Made by a program: the position numbers and the translations under genes | The notes under the pieces: model-generated | The model's input: the letters and a program-made list of their open reading frames with translations, nothing else | Database searches by the model: none | What the model was told of the DNA's origin: nothing | Origin: Flavimaribacter sediminis | GTDB lineage: Bacteria; Pseudomonadota; Alphaproteobacteria; Rhizobiales; Rhizobiaceae | DNA length: 64,000 nt | Direction: 5' to 3' | Assembly (NCBI RefSeq): GCF_019492055.1 | Contig: NZ_JAICBX010000002.1 | Span: forward strand, 496,001-560,000 | Shown: piece by piece, positions 44,047 through 53,309 of the stretch | Layout: every line of letters starts with the position of its first letter | Numbering within the stretch: the first letter of the stretch is position 1

Positions 44047-44547
44047 TCAGGAGGCGGCGTCCTTGTTGACCCCGCCCTTCATGGCGATCGCTGTCATGCG
44101 GCGGTCGCCGTCATAAGTCTGATCGAGGCATTTTTGCAGAATCGCCGCGTCACCGTCCAAACCAAGGCGGTTGGCGAAGGCGGCCAGCGTCCCGTAACCT
44201 GCAAGTGCGTAATGTACCATGCGCTGATATTGCGGGATGATGGCTGCGTCGCGCACGTCAGCGTCCGTGATCTCGTCGGACAAGCCATGCGCGCGCGCTT
44301 CCTTCACGAGGCCTTCCATACCCTTGCAGTGCTCCGCGTTCGGCTTAATGCCGTGGTCGTTGCACAGCTTTTCTATTTCGGCGATGCCATCGGCAATACC
44401 GTTGCCGCCATCGATCAGCGCCTCGGACAATTCCTCGTCTTGGGCAGCGCGGCCCAGTTCGGTCACGACAGGCAGGGACTGGGTGTTGGCGCTCCAGATG
44501 TCCTGCAGTTGATCGAGGTAAATGTCTTTGAGTGAGTTCATCGTCAT
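44047..44547 (-). CDS. Ferritin-like YciE/YciF family (DUF892) protein
   Basis: The protein has 166 aa from ATG 44547, with AAGGAG 6-11 nt upstream. It starts SLKDIYLDQLQDIWSANTQSL and has the four-helix pattern with Glu/His metal ligands (AEIEKLCNDH; IIPQYQRMVHYALAGYGTL). YciF-type proteins form dimers with a dinuclear metal site and are induced by osmotic or general stress. It is monocistronic with its own terminator. Confidence 0.88.
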   Translation of the reverse strand: MTMNSLKDIYLDQLQDIWSANTQSLPVVTELGRAAQDEELSEALIDGGNGIADGIAEIEKLCNDHGIKPNAEHCKGMEGLVKEARAHGLSDEITDADVRDAAIIPQYQRMVHYALAGYGTLAAFANRLGLDGDAAILQKCLDQTYDGDRRMTAIAMKGGVNKDAAS

Positions 44548-45139
44548 GTCGGACTCCTTCTGTATGGTTAGTCCCCCAACGACTGGCCCCACTGAAAGTT
44601 CCTTTAGTCGATAGTGCTTGTCTGTATCCTGTTGCCCGCGCGAAACGCCGCATTGACCGTCCGATTACTGATTGGTTGCGTTTGCAGTCCTTGCGGCTAC
44701 GGCAGCTATGCGGTGCTGATCCGAAGGGGCTAAACGACCCGCATGAGAGCGCGAATCTGCCACTCAGGTTATCGAGATGAATGACGTTGAAAGGCTCGAA
44801 GCCGACATACGAGCCCTCTTCCTTCCACGGGTCGCTGACTCGAGCCGCATATGCCGAACATGCTCCAGAACCTCGTGGCAAAAAAACCGAACCAGCTGGC
44901 GCGCTACAGCGCGGGTTCCATTCCCGCTACCCGCTCCAGTGTGAAAAGGGACTGGACTGAACCCCATACATGGGTCAGTGATGACGGTTACAGTTCTCTG
45001 TTCCAGGTCGATATCTGGAACGGACACCGAAATGCAGCCTGATCCCCATGCCAGAGAAGGTCCGGAAGCGGCCGGCGATCTCTGACACCGGAGCGGTTGC
45101 GGCGAACCGGAGCACGCAAGAATTCCGATGGTGGGCCGG
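44548..45139. other. 592-nt gap without a supported gene
   Basis: Open frames here on both strands have atypical composition, no ribosome sites and no recognisable domains. I see no repeats or strong hairpins. It may contain the promoter of the ferritin-like gene (near 44560-44620) and decayed sequence. Confidence 0.4.
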
Positions 45140-46150
45140 TCAATGAACCGGTATTGCCTCGGGAAATTTCCAGTTGCCATCGACAACGGATTCCTCCGGC
45201 CTGTACAGGCGGACCAGATAATTCCAGTCCTCGACAATCTCCAGACAGTTCAGGCGGTCGTCGTCGCAATGTCCGAAGTTGATCGTAAAGGAACCGTCAT
45301 CGTTGGGACTGGCCGTGACATTGTTGTAGGAATAGATGCCTGTCTCGCTTTTCGGAATGAAGCCTTTGCCGTCGTAAAGCGTCACCGACCAGAAACCGTC
45401 CACGGGGACGTCCTTGACCGTGAGTTGGTGAGGAATGTTACCGTCGTTCTTGTCGGGGGCGTAACTGAGATAGATTGCATCCCGCGGCAGGTTGGCTCCC
45501 CAGCAGCAGGCAACACCCATCATGTGATTCAGCCTCTCGACCTCGTCCCTAATGCCGAAGAAGGCTGACGTATCCGAAACCGACGATGCGAGCACGTTCA
45601 GAGCATCGCGGAACGCATGCATCCGGTCGGTGTCCCAATCCGGCATTTCGAGCGTTCCGGTGGATGCCTGGGAAACCTCGATCGCATCCTGCAGCGCGTG
45701 CACCTTGTCCAGGTCTCCTTCGCTGCCGGGATCGACAAAAGTGCGCACAATCGCAAAGATATAACGCGTCCCGTATTCGTCCTCGGTGAATTCGTACTCT
45801 CCGGGCTCGTAGATCGCGGGAAAGATGCTGTGATCCTCGTTGACGATCAGGAGCGATTGAAAGCGGTCTCCGGTCTCCGGCATGGTGATCGTCAGCGGTG
45901 TCGTCAGATCGAAAACCGCCACCGAATAAACGGTATCGCGGTTACCCCGGATCGTAATCTGGTTGTCGACGTCGTAGAGCTCGCGAAAGTGGCCGAATTT
46001 GCCGAAGGAATCGTATTTTTCGATATATCCCTTCATCTGCTCGTCGGATTCGGCGCGGGCATAGGTGTCGAGTGACACCGGTTCGACGGATTTTGCGACA
46101 GCGGTCGCGGCAACGAAAACAGCTGCGGTAACCAGAATCTGGCGGATCAT
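45140..46150 (-). CDS. Exported DUF1254/DUF1214 domain protein, short form (336 aa)
   Basis: ATG 46150 follows GAGAGGAGC; the longer frame overlaps the preceding gene. The signal peptide is MIRQILVTAAVFVAATAVAKS. It keeps the DUF1254-like core (NQITIRGNRDTVYSVAVFDLTTPLTITMPETGDRFQSLLIVNEDH) and the terminal DUF1214 module (VDGFWSVTLYDGKGFI; WNYLVRLYRPEESVVDGNWKFPEA) but lacks about 150 residues present in its two longer paralogues. It is 17 nt downstream of the 508-aa gene, so the two form an operon. Confidence 0.85.
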   Translation of the reverse strand: MIRQILVTAAVFVAATAVAKSVEPVSLDTYARAESDEQMKGYIEKYDSFGKFGHFRELYDVDNQITIRGNRDTVYSVAVFDLTTPLTITMPETGDRFQSLLIVNEDHSIFPAIYEPGEYEFTEDEYGTRYIFAIVRTFVDPGSEGDLDKVHALQDAIEVSQASTGTLEMPDWDTDRMHAFRDALNVLASSVSDTSAFFGIRDEVERLNHMMGVACCWGANLPRDAIYLSYAPDKNDGNIPHQLTVKDVPVDGFWSVTLYDGKGFIPKSETGIYSYNNVTASPNDDGSFTINFGHCDDDRLNCLEIVEDWNYLVRLYRPEESVVDGNWKFPEAIPVH

Positions 46151-46167
46151 CAGGTTGCTCCTCTCGA

Positions 46168-47694
46168 TCAGTTGATGAGTTGAAAATCTTCGGGTTTCCA
46201 TGACTTGTCGAACCAGGGCTGAAGCGGTGCGTAGAGCCTCAGAATCACCGAGTAGCTCTTGCCCCGTACGGTCTGGATCCAGTTGCCCGCTTTGCCTGCC
46301 GGAGGCTCCGGTCCGAACCATATCGTGTAGGATCCGTCACGGTTCGCCTCGACCCTGCCCGTGGTGCTGTCCAGGCCGGCAAGTTTCTGATTGGTCTCGA
46401 GGATTGACCGTGTCTGGCCGCTATAGACGACGAGTGACCAGAAATCGCCTGCCGGCACGGGGCCCGGAAGCGTCATCGAGTATGTTTTCCCGCCGTCAAG
46501 ATAGGCTCCGGATGCATCGGTGTTGGCGACTTCGTATGCCGAGCCGCTTCCGGGTTTGGGCAGGACCATGGCGGGCGTGATGCCGGTTGCATAATAGTGG
46601 AACATGATTCTGTCATCGATCATGCGCACCGCGCCATCGAGAAACTCATGGCTACCGCCGGCGAAGGGAGACCACCATTGCCGGTCCTTGTAGAAATAAA
46701 ACCGATCGTCACGCGGGGAAAAGTTCAATGCGCGCGCGGTGGCGTTGCCGACTTTCACCGCGTCCTCGAGAATCGCGCGCATCCGCGCATCCGGTGCAAA
46801 TTCCTTGCCTTTTCTAATGCCGATGGCTGCCCATTGTCCGGCGAGTTCCGGAGGGAATGCGCCATCCGGTTCACGCTGTACTGCGGCATCGAGTTCCTCG
46901 AAAAAGCTGAAATTGTTGGAATGGATCGTGTTCAGATGCCTGCCTGAAAGATTGACGAATTTCTGCTCGCCACCCGCGCCGTCGTCTGACAGCAAATACT
47001 GGCGGAATCCGTTTTTGATTTCCTGGCTGGCTTTGGCTGTATCGCCGTCGGATACAAATCCGCGGAAGATGAACTCGTGGAAATTCGTCCTTGTCGGGAT
47101 GACAAAGTATCCATCCGGCGTGGCGCCGTCGTAGTTGGGCGGCAGGAAGAGGTACTTTCCGCCTTCACCGGCATCCGGACCGGCTCTTCCAAGGTCGATC
47201 ACATAGCGAAAATAGGCATCGTTCACCATGCCGAGAACGCCGGAAGGAACCTCCATCACGACAGGTCCATCGGTCAGATCGATGGAGCCCCAGGCGTAGA
47301 GCGAGGTCGTGTTGGGCGTCAGAAACAGGGAGCGCGCATCGAGAAGGTCCTCGAAGATGCCCAGATCGCCGGGCTCCACACCGGTGGAACGAAGCCCTTC
47401 TATGATCGAATAGACAGAAGCGGCCGGCATGCCTGTATGAAAGGTTTCGACCCCGCGGTGGAAATCAAGATAGTCGTAGAGCCGTCTGGCGGTATCCGGC
47501 AGCGGCATGCCGTCGAAAAACTCCAGGGTTCCGAGTGCGTCGGTTTCAATCGTGTCGGCCGTGACAATCGACGGCGGAATGTCTGCGGAATAGGTCGGCT
47601 TGTCCTGAGCCATGGCAACGCCATACCAGACGAAGGCCCATATGAGGCCCGCCCTCAACCCGGACAGGGCTATCAACGGGACAGGAAACTGCAT
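46168..47694 (-). CDS. Exported DUF1254/DUF1214 domain protein (508 aa)
   Basis: GGAGGGAG precedes the ATG. The signal peptide is about residues 1-29 (LIWAFVWYGVAMAQ). DUF1254 occupies about 45-180 (ALGTLEFFDGMPLPDTARRLYDYLDF; FLTPNTTSLYAWGSIDLTDGP) and DUF1214 about 395-500 (GDFWSLVVYSGQTRSIL; NWIQTVRGKSYSVILRLYAPLQPWFDKSW). It is paralogous to 40279-41919 over its full length. It is the first gene of a two-gene operon divergent from an AraC-type regulator. Confidence 0.88.
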   Translation of the reverse strand: MQFPVPLIALSGLRAGLIWAFVWYGVAMAQDKPTYSADIPPSIVTADTIETDALGTLEFFDGMPLPDTARRLYDYLDFHRGVETFHTGMPAASVYSIIEGLRSTGVEPGDLGIFEDLLDARSLFLTPNTTSLYAWGSIDLTDGPVVMEVPSGVLGMVNDAYFRYVIDLGRAGPDAGEGGKYLFLPPNYDGATPDGYFVIPTRTNFHEFIFRGFVSDGDTAKASQEIKNGFRQYLLSDDGAGGEQKFVNLSGRHLNTIHSNNFSFFEELDAAVQREPDGAFPPELAGQWAAIGIRKGKEFAPDARMRAILEDAVKVGNATARALNFSPRDDRFYFYKDRQWWSPFAGGSHEFLDGAVRMIDDRIMFHYYATGITPAMVLPKPGSGSAYEVANTDASGAYLDGGKTYSMTLPGPVPAGDFWSLVVYSGQTRSILETNQKLAGLDSTTGRVEANRDGSYTIWFGPEPPAGKAGNWIQTVRGKSYSVILRLYAPLQPWFDKSWKPEDFQLIN

Positions 47695-47834
47695 GTCACT
47701 CCCTCCATGACAGTGTCACCGGTTTGTCGGCGCCGGAACGCTATGGTACCGTCCGCCCACACGACCACTCATTTTGTGACAAGCGCATTCAATCCGTCGG
47801 ATCGAATTGAAAGCGTTTCCAGGGCCGGCCTGTC

Positions 47835-48845
47835 ATGGCGATAGCGACGATTACCGCAAGAACACTCGGACAGATGCCCGATCTGATCCTGCGGGAATGC
47901 GGCGAGCGGGCGCTGGAGCGGACATTTGCGGCGGCCAAACTGCCGCTCCATCTGATTGAAGACCGCAACTATTTCATTCCCCAGATATCGCTAAAGGCTT
48001 TCGTGGCGGAGGGAAGTCGTCTGCTGGGTGACCGGGACATCGGTCTCCTCGCGGCGCCTGTCCTCTCGGTCACCGACTATGGTCTCTGGAGTGACTACGT
48101 GCTCACGGCGCCGACTCTCGGCGGAGCTCTGCAGCGTGCAAGAGAAGCGGTGACGCTGCATGCGAGCGGCGATTGCGTGGCTCTCGAACCGCGCGGCAAC
48201 CATATGCGTTTCACCTATCGCTTCGCCGAGTCGAGAGGAGAAGACTACGACAACGTTGCGTTCGTCGCAGCGTCGATCATGTTGAGTATCGTTCGCGCCT
48301 ATGCGGGATCCGGCTGGCGGCCGCAGTGGCTGGAATTCAACATCGCGCCGCGTCGATCGGTGCAGCGTATTGAAGATACCTTTGGCTGCATCGCGAAACT
48401 GGGCGCTGAAACCGTTGCGTTCCCTGTCCCGGTTCGAATGCTCGCAATGCAGCGACCGCCGCGGCGCGTGACCGATGTGGTCAGCATGGAAGACGTCATG
48501 CGGGAACGGCTCCGGCGTCCCCCGGCCACGCTCGTTGACGCCGTGTCCGAGCAGATCCGGTTGCGCATTCGCGAAGGGCAGCCATTGCTCGATGATGTCG
48601 CCCTGGCGTTGGGCATGGGACCCAGGACCCTTCAACGCGCACTGGATGCCGACGGTATCGGATTCCGTTCCCTGGCCGGCCGGCTGAAGATCGAGCGTGC
48701 AAAGGAACTTATGCGTCTTCCGGATATGAGCGTTACCAGGGTCTCTCTGGAACTTTCCTATTCGACACCGGCTAATTTTGCCCGTGCTTTTCAACGGGAA
48801 ACCGGGGTCCCTCCGGGTTTGTTTTTGAGCAAACTGCCGGGGTGA
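47835..48845 (+). CDS. AraC family transcriptional regulator
   Basis: The protein has 336 aa. The N-terminal 230 residues are of the arabinose-binding-like type found in OruR/ArgR-like AraC regulators. The C-terminal HTH pair (about 240-335) has PLLDDVALALGMGPRTLQRALDADGIGFRSL and MSVTRVSLELSYSTPANFARAFQRETGVPPGLF. It is divergent from the DUF1254 operon, 140 nt apart, and is likely its regulator. Confidence 0.9.
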   Translation: MAIATITARTLGQMPDLILRECGERALERTFAAAKLPLHLIEDRNYFIPQISLKAFVAEGSRLLGDRDIGLLAAPVLSVTDYGLWSDYVLTAPTLGGALQRAREAVTLHASGDCVALEPRGNHMRFTYRFAESRGEDYDNVAFVAASIMLSIVRAYAGSGWRPQWLEFNIAPRRSVQRIEDTFGCIAKLGAETVAFPVPVRMLAMQRPPRRVTDVVSMEDVMRERLRRPPATLVDAVSEQIRLRIREGQPLLDDVALALGMGPRTLQRALDADGIGFRSLAGRLKIERAKELMRLPDMSVTRVSLELSYSTPANFARAFQRETGVPPGLFLSKLPG

Positions 48846-48975
48846 GGTGATTTGCCGGACTTCACCATCTTCTTCCCGCCTGTCTGGACCGCAGCCTGTC
48901 AGTGCCGGAGGTGCCACGGAAAAACTATCAAGGCACGAAAAGTCTTCGAGGCCTGGCAGAATTCCGGCCGGAAAC

Positions 48976-51027
48976 CTATCGCAGCGCCGCCTCGATATTG
49001 CCGCCGTCGACGGTGAGAACGCCGGCCGTGGTGCGCTCTGCCATCGCAAGGTCCAGGAAGGCTTTCGCCACATGGTCTGCCGTCACTTCCTGCTTCAGCA
49101 GGTTGCCTGACATGTATTCCTTTTCCGAAACGCCGCGCGCCTTCGAGCGGCTGGCGATCATGCTGTCGTCGAGCAGGCCGGAGCGGATGCGGTCAGCGTT
49201 AACGGCGCTCGAGCGCACGCCGATCTTGCCGTATTCCAGCGCATATTGCCGCGACAGGAACAGCGTCGCCGCTTTCGGCACACCATAGGCGCCAAAATTC
49301 GCGCCCGGATTGATCGCCTGTTTCGACGTATTGAACAGCAGCACGCCGCCGGTCTGCTGCATCTTGAAGATCCGCACCGCGTTCTGCGCCACAGACTGGT
49401 GTGCGAAGAAATTGAGCTCGAAACTGGTGCGCAGAACGGCGTCGTCCAGCGTTCCGATCTCGCCCTGGAAGGCGGCGCCGGCGTTGGAAATGACGATATC
49501 GACGCCGCCGAAGGCTTCCACCGCCGCATCGAAGGCGGCGCGCACGCTTTGCGCGTCGGTCACGTCGCAGGCGACGCCGATCGACTGGTTGCCGATGGAC
49601 TTGGCGACTTTCGCCGCCGCATCGCCATCCAGATCGGCGACGACCACATGCGCGCCGGTTGTGGCGAAAAGCTTCGCTGTGGCTGCGCCGATCCCGCCTG
49701 CGCCGCCGGTCACCAGCGCCACCTGGCCGGTCAGCGGCAGCACCTTGCGGCTTTTCAGTTTCGCCTGTTCGAGCGACCAGTATTCAAGCTTGAACAGTTC
49801 CTCCGCAGGCAGAGGATAAAATTTGCCGATCGCCTCGGCGTCGGCGACGTTGGCCGACCACACTTCCGCGACGTCGCCGGAAATGCTCGCCGTCTTGGCC
49901 GTGCGGCCGAAGCCGAAAATGCCGAGCCCGGGCACGATCGCCATGCGTGGCATCGGATCGAGGATGGTGCGCTCGATATCGTCGCGGGCGTTGTTGGTCT
50001 CGAAATAGGCGCGATACATCTCCGTATAGCGCTGCACCGCCTTGCGGGCCTCCTCGGCCCAGGCCTCGACATCGTCTGCGGGACAGGGCGGCAAAATCAC
50101 CGGCCAGTTCTTGACGTGGATCGTCAGATCCGGCGTCGTCACGCCGCGCAACGCGTAGTCTTCGAGATCGGCGCCATTGATGAAATCGAGGATCGCCGGC
50201 GAGGTCCGGAAGTCGCACACGAAACGGTTGTAGCAACCCTCGCCCAACGCTTCCGCCACCGCGCCGCGCAACACCGGCGCAATCTGCAGCGCGCTCGCCG
50301 GATTGGCGGGCAGGTCCGTGCGCGGCGTGAAAGGCGGCTTGCCGTTTTCGGCGATATAGGCCTCGGCCTCGTTAATCGCGGCGATCATCCGGTCATAGGC
50401 CTGTCTCGCCGTGTCGCCGAAGGTGAAGATGCCGTGCTTGTCGAGGATCAGCCCCTCGACTTGCGGGTTCTCGTCGAAGACATCGGCGGCGGCTTTGGCG
50501 AGTTCGAAGCCCGGCGGGATGTAAGGCACGAAGCCCATGCGGGCGCCGAAGACCTTGTCGATCAGTTCGCGGCTGCTTTCCTGGTCAACCAGCGCCAGGA
50601 TCGCAGTCGAGTGCGTGTGATCGACGAATTTGTGCGGCAGGAAGGCGTGCAGCAATGTCTCGACGGAGGGATTGGGCGAACCCGGATCAATCAGGCTGCT
50701 CCGCTGCAGCGCCACCATCGCCTCGTCGCTCAGCGCGTCGAGCGCGCGCGCCTTCAAGAGCGGCTCCATCTTGACGGCCGGAAGGCCGGGCGGCTCGATG
50801 AAGGCCATGTCCCAGCCGCTGCCCTTGACGCACAGCACGTCGTACTCGTCGCCGAGCAGATCTGTAACCCGCGTTTTCACCGATGTGTTGCCGCCGCCGT
50901 GCAGCACCAGTTGCGGAACCTTGCCAAGAAGCCGCGTCGTATAGGTGCGTAGAGCAAGGTCCTCGCCGGCATGCCCGTAATCCTCGATCGCCTGCTGCGC
51001 GGCCGCGTCGTTCCACTGATTGTCCAT
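48976..51027 (-). CDS. Bifunctional aldolase/short-chain dehydrogenase (RhaD-type)
   Basis: The protein has 683 aa with GGGAGAG before the ATG. The N-terminal half (about 30-400) is a class II aldolase domain with the zinc-ligand region HTHSTAILAL (HTHS) and KHGIFTFGDT. The C-terminal half (about 425-683) is a short-chain dehydrogenase: GGAGGIGAA nucleotide site, NAG, and the active-site Tyr-x-x-x-Lys (YGVPKAA). In rhizobia such fusions split rhamnulose-1-phosphate and oxidise the lactaldehyde formed; other deoxy-sugars are possible because no other rhamnose gene lies nearby. It is divergent from a SorC regulator. Confidence 0.9.
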   Translation of the reverse strand: MDNQWNDAAAQQAIEDYGHAGEDLALRTYTTRLLGKVPQLVLHGGGNTSVKTRVTDLLGDEYDVLCVKGSGWDMAFIEPPGLPAVKMEPLLKARALDALSDEAMVALQRSSLIDPGSPNPSVETLLHAFLPHKFVDHTHSTAILALVDQESSRELIDKVFGARMGFVPYIPPGFELAKAAADVFDENPQVEGLILDKHGIFTFGDTARQAYDRMIAAINEAEAYIAENGKPPFTPRTDLPANPASALQIAPVLRGAVAEALGEGCYNRFVCDFRTSPAILDFINGADLEDYALRGVTTPDLTIHVKNWPVILPPCPADDVEAWAEEARKAVQRYTEMYRAYFETNNARDDIERTILDPMPRMAIVPGLGIFGFGRTAKTASISGDVAEVWSANVADAEAIGKFYPLPAEELFKLEYWSLEQAKLKSRKVLPLTGQVALVTGGAGGIGAATAKLFATTGAHVVVADLDGDAAAKVAKSIGNQSIGVACDVTDAQSVRAAFDAAVEAFGGVDIVISNAGAAFQGEIGTLDDAVLRTSFELNFFAHQSVAQNAVRIFKMQQTGGVLLFNTSKQAINPGANFGAYGVPKAATLFLSRQYALEYGKIGVRSSAVNADRIRSGLLDDSMIASRSKARGVSEKEYMSGNLLKQEVTADHVAKAFLDLAMAERTTAGVLTVDGGNIEAALR

Positions 51028-51083
51028 CGGCTCTCTCTCCCGGCTTTATCATTCCCGGCCCTTGTATCGCAGGCCTATTTAAT

Positions 51084-51115
51084 TGACAATAGTCATGGTA
51101 GTGTGACAATCGTCA
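51084..51115. promoter_or_regulatory. Tandem palindromic operators between the aldolase gene and the SorC regulator
   Basis: Two copies of TGACAATNGTCA (51084-51095 and 51104-51115), each a TGAC/GTCA palindrome, are spaced 20 bp centre to centre, about two helical turns. SorC/DeoR regulators typically use paired sites of this sort; TTGACA within the first copy may also be a -35. Confidence 0.7.
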
Positions 51116-51162
51116 AGTTGTCGCCGTCGAGAGGAGATTGACGGCCCGCATTATAGCGCGGA

Positions 51163-52197
51163 ATGTCTGATATGACAGACTGCGCGCAGCGTGTTTCAAT
51201 TCAGCGATCGGGGAGGCGCCGGGATTTGGAGGGAGAAAGCACCAGGGGCCGCCGCCGTTACCGGCCGGACGAGCAGATCGAGGACATCCTGCTGCGCGCC
51301 GCCTGGATGTATTACTACGAGAACAAGAACCAGAGCGACATAGCCCAGGAATTCGGCGTGTCGCGGGCCACCGTGGTCAATTACCTGCAGCAGGCGCGCG
51401 AACGCGGGCTGGTCGAGATCCGGCTTGACCCCGTCGCCTTCAACCGCCAGCGCCTGTCGGTGGAGTTGTGCCGAAACTTCGGCCTGCAGGAGGCCGTCGT
51501 CATTCCCGGCAGCGAGCTTGATCTCGGCGGCGTGGCGCTCGGCGCGGCAAAGCGCTTTCCCGACCTGCTCGACGAGGGCGACGTGGTCGGCGTCGCCTGG
51601 GGCATGACGATCTTCTCCATGTCGGAAAAGATCACGCCGCGCCGCATCGACAACGTCACCATCGTGCAGATGGTGGGATCGATGGAAAGCCCGTATGTCT
51701 TCGCCGCCGAAAGCTGCTCCACAAACATTGCGAGACGCCTTGGCGCTCGGGTCGCGAATTTCTACGCGCCGGCCATTCTGTCCTCGGTCGAAGCCGCGCG
51801 CATCCTCAAGCAGGAGCCGGTGATCCGGTCGCAATTCGCCGAACTCGACCGCATCAACAAGGCGGTCTTCGCCGTCGGCTCCTGCGAGGCCAGCAGCCAT
51901 GTGGTGGAAAGCGGCATCGCCTCGCTCGACGATCTGCAGGACTACATCGCGCGCGGCGCCGTCGGCGTGGTCTGCGGCCGCTTCATCGACGGCAGGGGAA
52001 ACCACGTCGTCGGCCGGCTCGACGAGCGCATGGTCGGCATTACGCCAGACGCGCTGCGCGGTCTGACCGTCGGTATGCTGGTCTCGAACGGCTTCGACAA
52101 GGTGGCCGGCATGCGCGCCGCCATGCTCGGCGGCTACGTGACCCACCTCGTCACAGACGCGCCCACCGCCCAGGCGATTCTGAACGACGCGATTTAG
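51163..52197 (+). CDS. SorC/DeoR-type sugar-binding transcriptional regulator
   Basis: ATG 51163 gives 344 aa; TTG 51226, after GGGGAGG, is a good alternative start (323 aa). The N-terminal HTH is NKNQSDIAQEFGVSRATVVNYLQQARERGLVEIRL. The rest is the SorC sugar-phosphate-binding domain (GDVVGVAWGMTIFSMSEKI; NFYAPAILSS; GAVGVVCGRFIDGRGN). It probably represses the divergent aldolase gene until a sugar phosphate binds. Confidence 0.9.
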   Translation: MSDMTDCAQRVSIQRSGRRRDLEGESTRGRRRYRPDEQIEDILLRAAWMYYYENKNQSDIAQEFGVSRATVVNYLQQARERGLVEIRLDPVAFNRQRLSVELCRNFGLQEAVVIPGSELDLGGVALGAAKRFPDLLDEGDVVGVAWGMTIFSMSEKITPRRIDNVTIVQMVGSMESPYVFAAESCSTNIARRLGARVANFYAPAILSSVEAARILKQEPVIRSQFAELDRINKAVFAVGSCEASSHVVESGIASLDDLQDYIARGAVGVVCGRFIDGRGNHVVGRLDERMVGITPDALRGLTVGMLVSNGFDKVAGMRAAMLGGYVTHLVTDAPTAQAILNDAI

Positions 52198-52280
52198 CAT
52201 TCGGTTGGCGCTGTGAAAGCAGGCGCGATCACTGTTGCGACCGGTGAAAGCTCGACGCCCCCGGCAGACCCCGGTCTGAC

Positions 52281-52442
52281 TTATCGCCCTCGCAAGACCG
52301 GGATCAGAAACACCAGGCAGGCAAGCAGAAAGAATACGCTGCCGAACATCGGCCAGAATTCGCCCCAGCTCGCGATGATGAAGCCGATCGCCGATACGAT
52401 GAACAGCAGCCAGCCGGTCAGGATGTAGTCGCTGTCTCTCAA
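52281..52442 (-). CDS. 53-aa two-span membrane protein
   Basis: The TTG start at 52440-52442 follows a strong GGGAGG site with 6-nt spacing; the stop is TAA at 52281-52283. The product has two hydrophobic helices (ILTGWLLFIVSAIGFIIASW, residues 7-26, and SVFFLLACLVFLIPVL, about 35-50) joined by GEFWPMFG, with a basic RGR end. It is too short for most gene finders. No family is recognised. Confidence 0.65.
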   Translation of the reverse strand: MRDSDYILTGWLLFIVSAIGFIIASWGEFWPMFGSVFFLLACLVFLIPVLRGR

Positions 52443-52644
52443 TCAGACCTCCCAACGGTTTCGCTGGCCTGAACTGGCAGATTCTGTTCTCTGACGCCAG
52501 TCCTGGCAGGCTGGACTGTTACGCATCGCAAACCGGGCGACTGATTTTCGACGCACAAACACGAATTGCCCGGCGCGGTTGATTTCCTCTTAACCGGCGC
52601 CGGGTTAAACTCAGGCTGCAACGATCTCATTCGAGTGGAACGCG

Positions 52645-53289
52645 ATGCTGTCGCACGAGAACGTCTGGGCCGCGATCGACGCCCTTGCCCGCATCAACGG
52701 GATGTCGGTTTCGGCGCTCGCCAGAGGCGCGGGGCTCGATCCGACCGCTTTCAACAAGTCGAAGCGGAGGAGCGCCGACGGCCGCGCCCGCTGGCCCTCG
52801 ACGGAATCGCTGTCGCGCGTTCTGGAGGCGACCGGCTGCACGCTGGGCGAATTCGAGGCGCTTGCCGCCGGCGACGCGAGCGGCGCGCCCATACCGGCCG
52901 ATGCGCGCACCGTGCCGCTGATCGGCTTCGCCCAGGCCGGCGACGGCGGCTATTTCGACGACGCCGGGTTTCCGGCCGGCTTCGGCTGGGACACGGTCGA
53001 GTTGCCGACCCGCGCAAGCGGCCAGTCCTATGCGCTGAAAGTGCAGGGCGATTCCATGCTGCCGCTCTATCGCGACGGCGATACGCTGATCGTCGAGCCG
53101 CATGCAAGCCTGCGCGCGGGCGATCGTGTCGTTGTGCGGACATGCAACGGTGAGATCATGGCGAAGATCCTGAAGCGCTTCGGTCCGGACAGGGTGGAGC
53201 TGCTGTCGCTCAATCCCGAGCATCCGGATCGCGCGTTCAGCCGCTCCGAAATCGAATGGGCGGCCCGCATCGTCTGGGCGAGCCAGTAG
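52645..53289 (+). CDS. XRE/S24 LexA-like repressor
   Basis: The protein has 214 aa. The N-terminal HTH is about residues 15-70 (GMSVSALARGAGLDPTAFNKS; ESLSRVLEATGCTLGEF). The C-terminal S24 peptidase fold has the Ser137/Lys174 dyad (VQGDSMLPLYRDGD; CNGEIMAKIL). An Ala98-Gly99 bond (FAQAG) lies where self-cleavage would occur. Such stand-alone regulators are common on rhizobial chromosomes and need not be phage-derived; no phage gene adjoins. The next gene starts 20 nt after its stop. Confidence 0.88.
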   Translation: MLSHENVWAAIDALARINGMSVSALARGAGLDPTAFNKSKRRSADGRARWPSTESLSRVLEATGCTLGEFEALAAGDASGAPIPADARTVPLIGFAQAGDGGYFDDAGFPAGFGWDTVELPTRASGQSYALKVQGDSMLPLYRDGDTLIVEPHASLRAGDRVVVRTCNGEIMAKILKRFGPDRVELLSLNPEHPDRAFSRSEIEWAARIVWASQ

Positions 53290-53309
53290 AGAGGGAGGAG
53301 GAAGGCCAC

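Noticed and set aside
44764-45237. 157-codon minus-strand frame in the 44.6-45.1 kb gap
   Set aside because: No ribosome site or domain, overlaps the real 336-aa gene, and composition is unlike neighbours.
52645-53289. Prophage remnant suggested by the S24 repressor
   Set aside because: No integrase, structural or lysis gene and no att-like repeats nearby; stand-alone S24 regulators are common.
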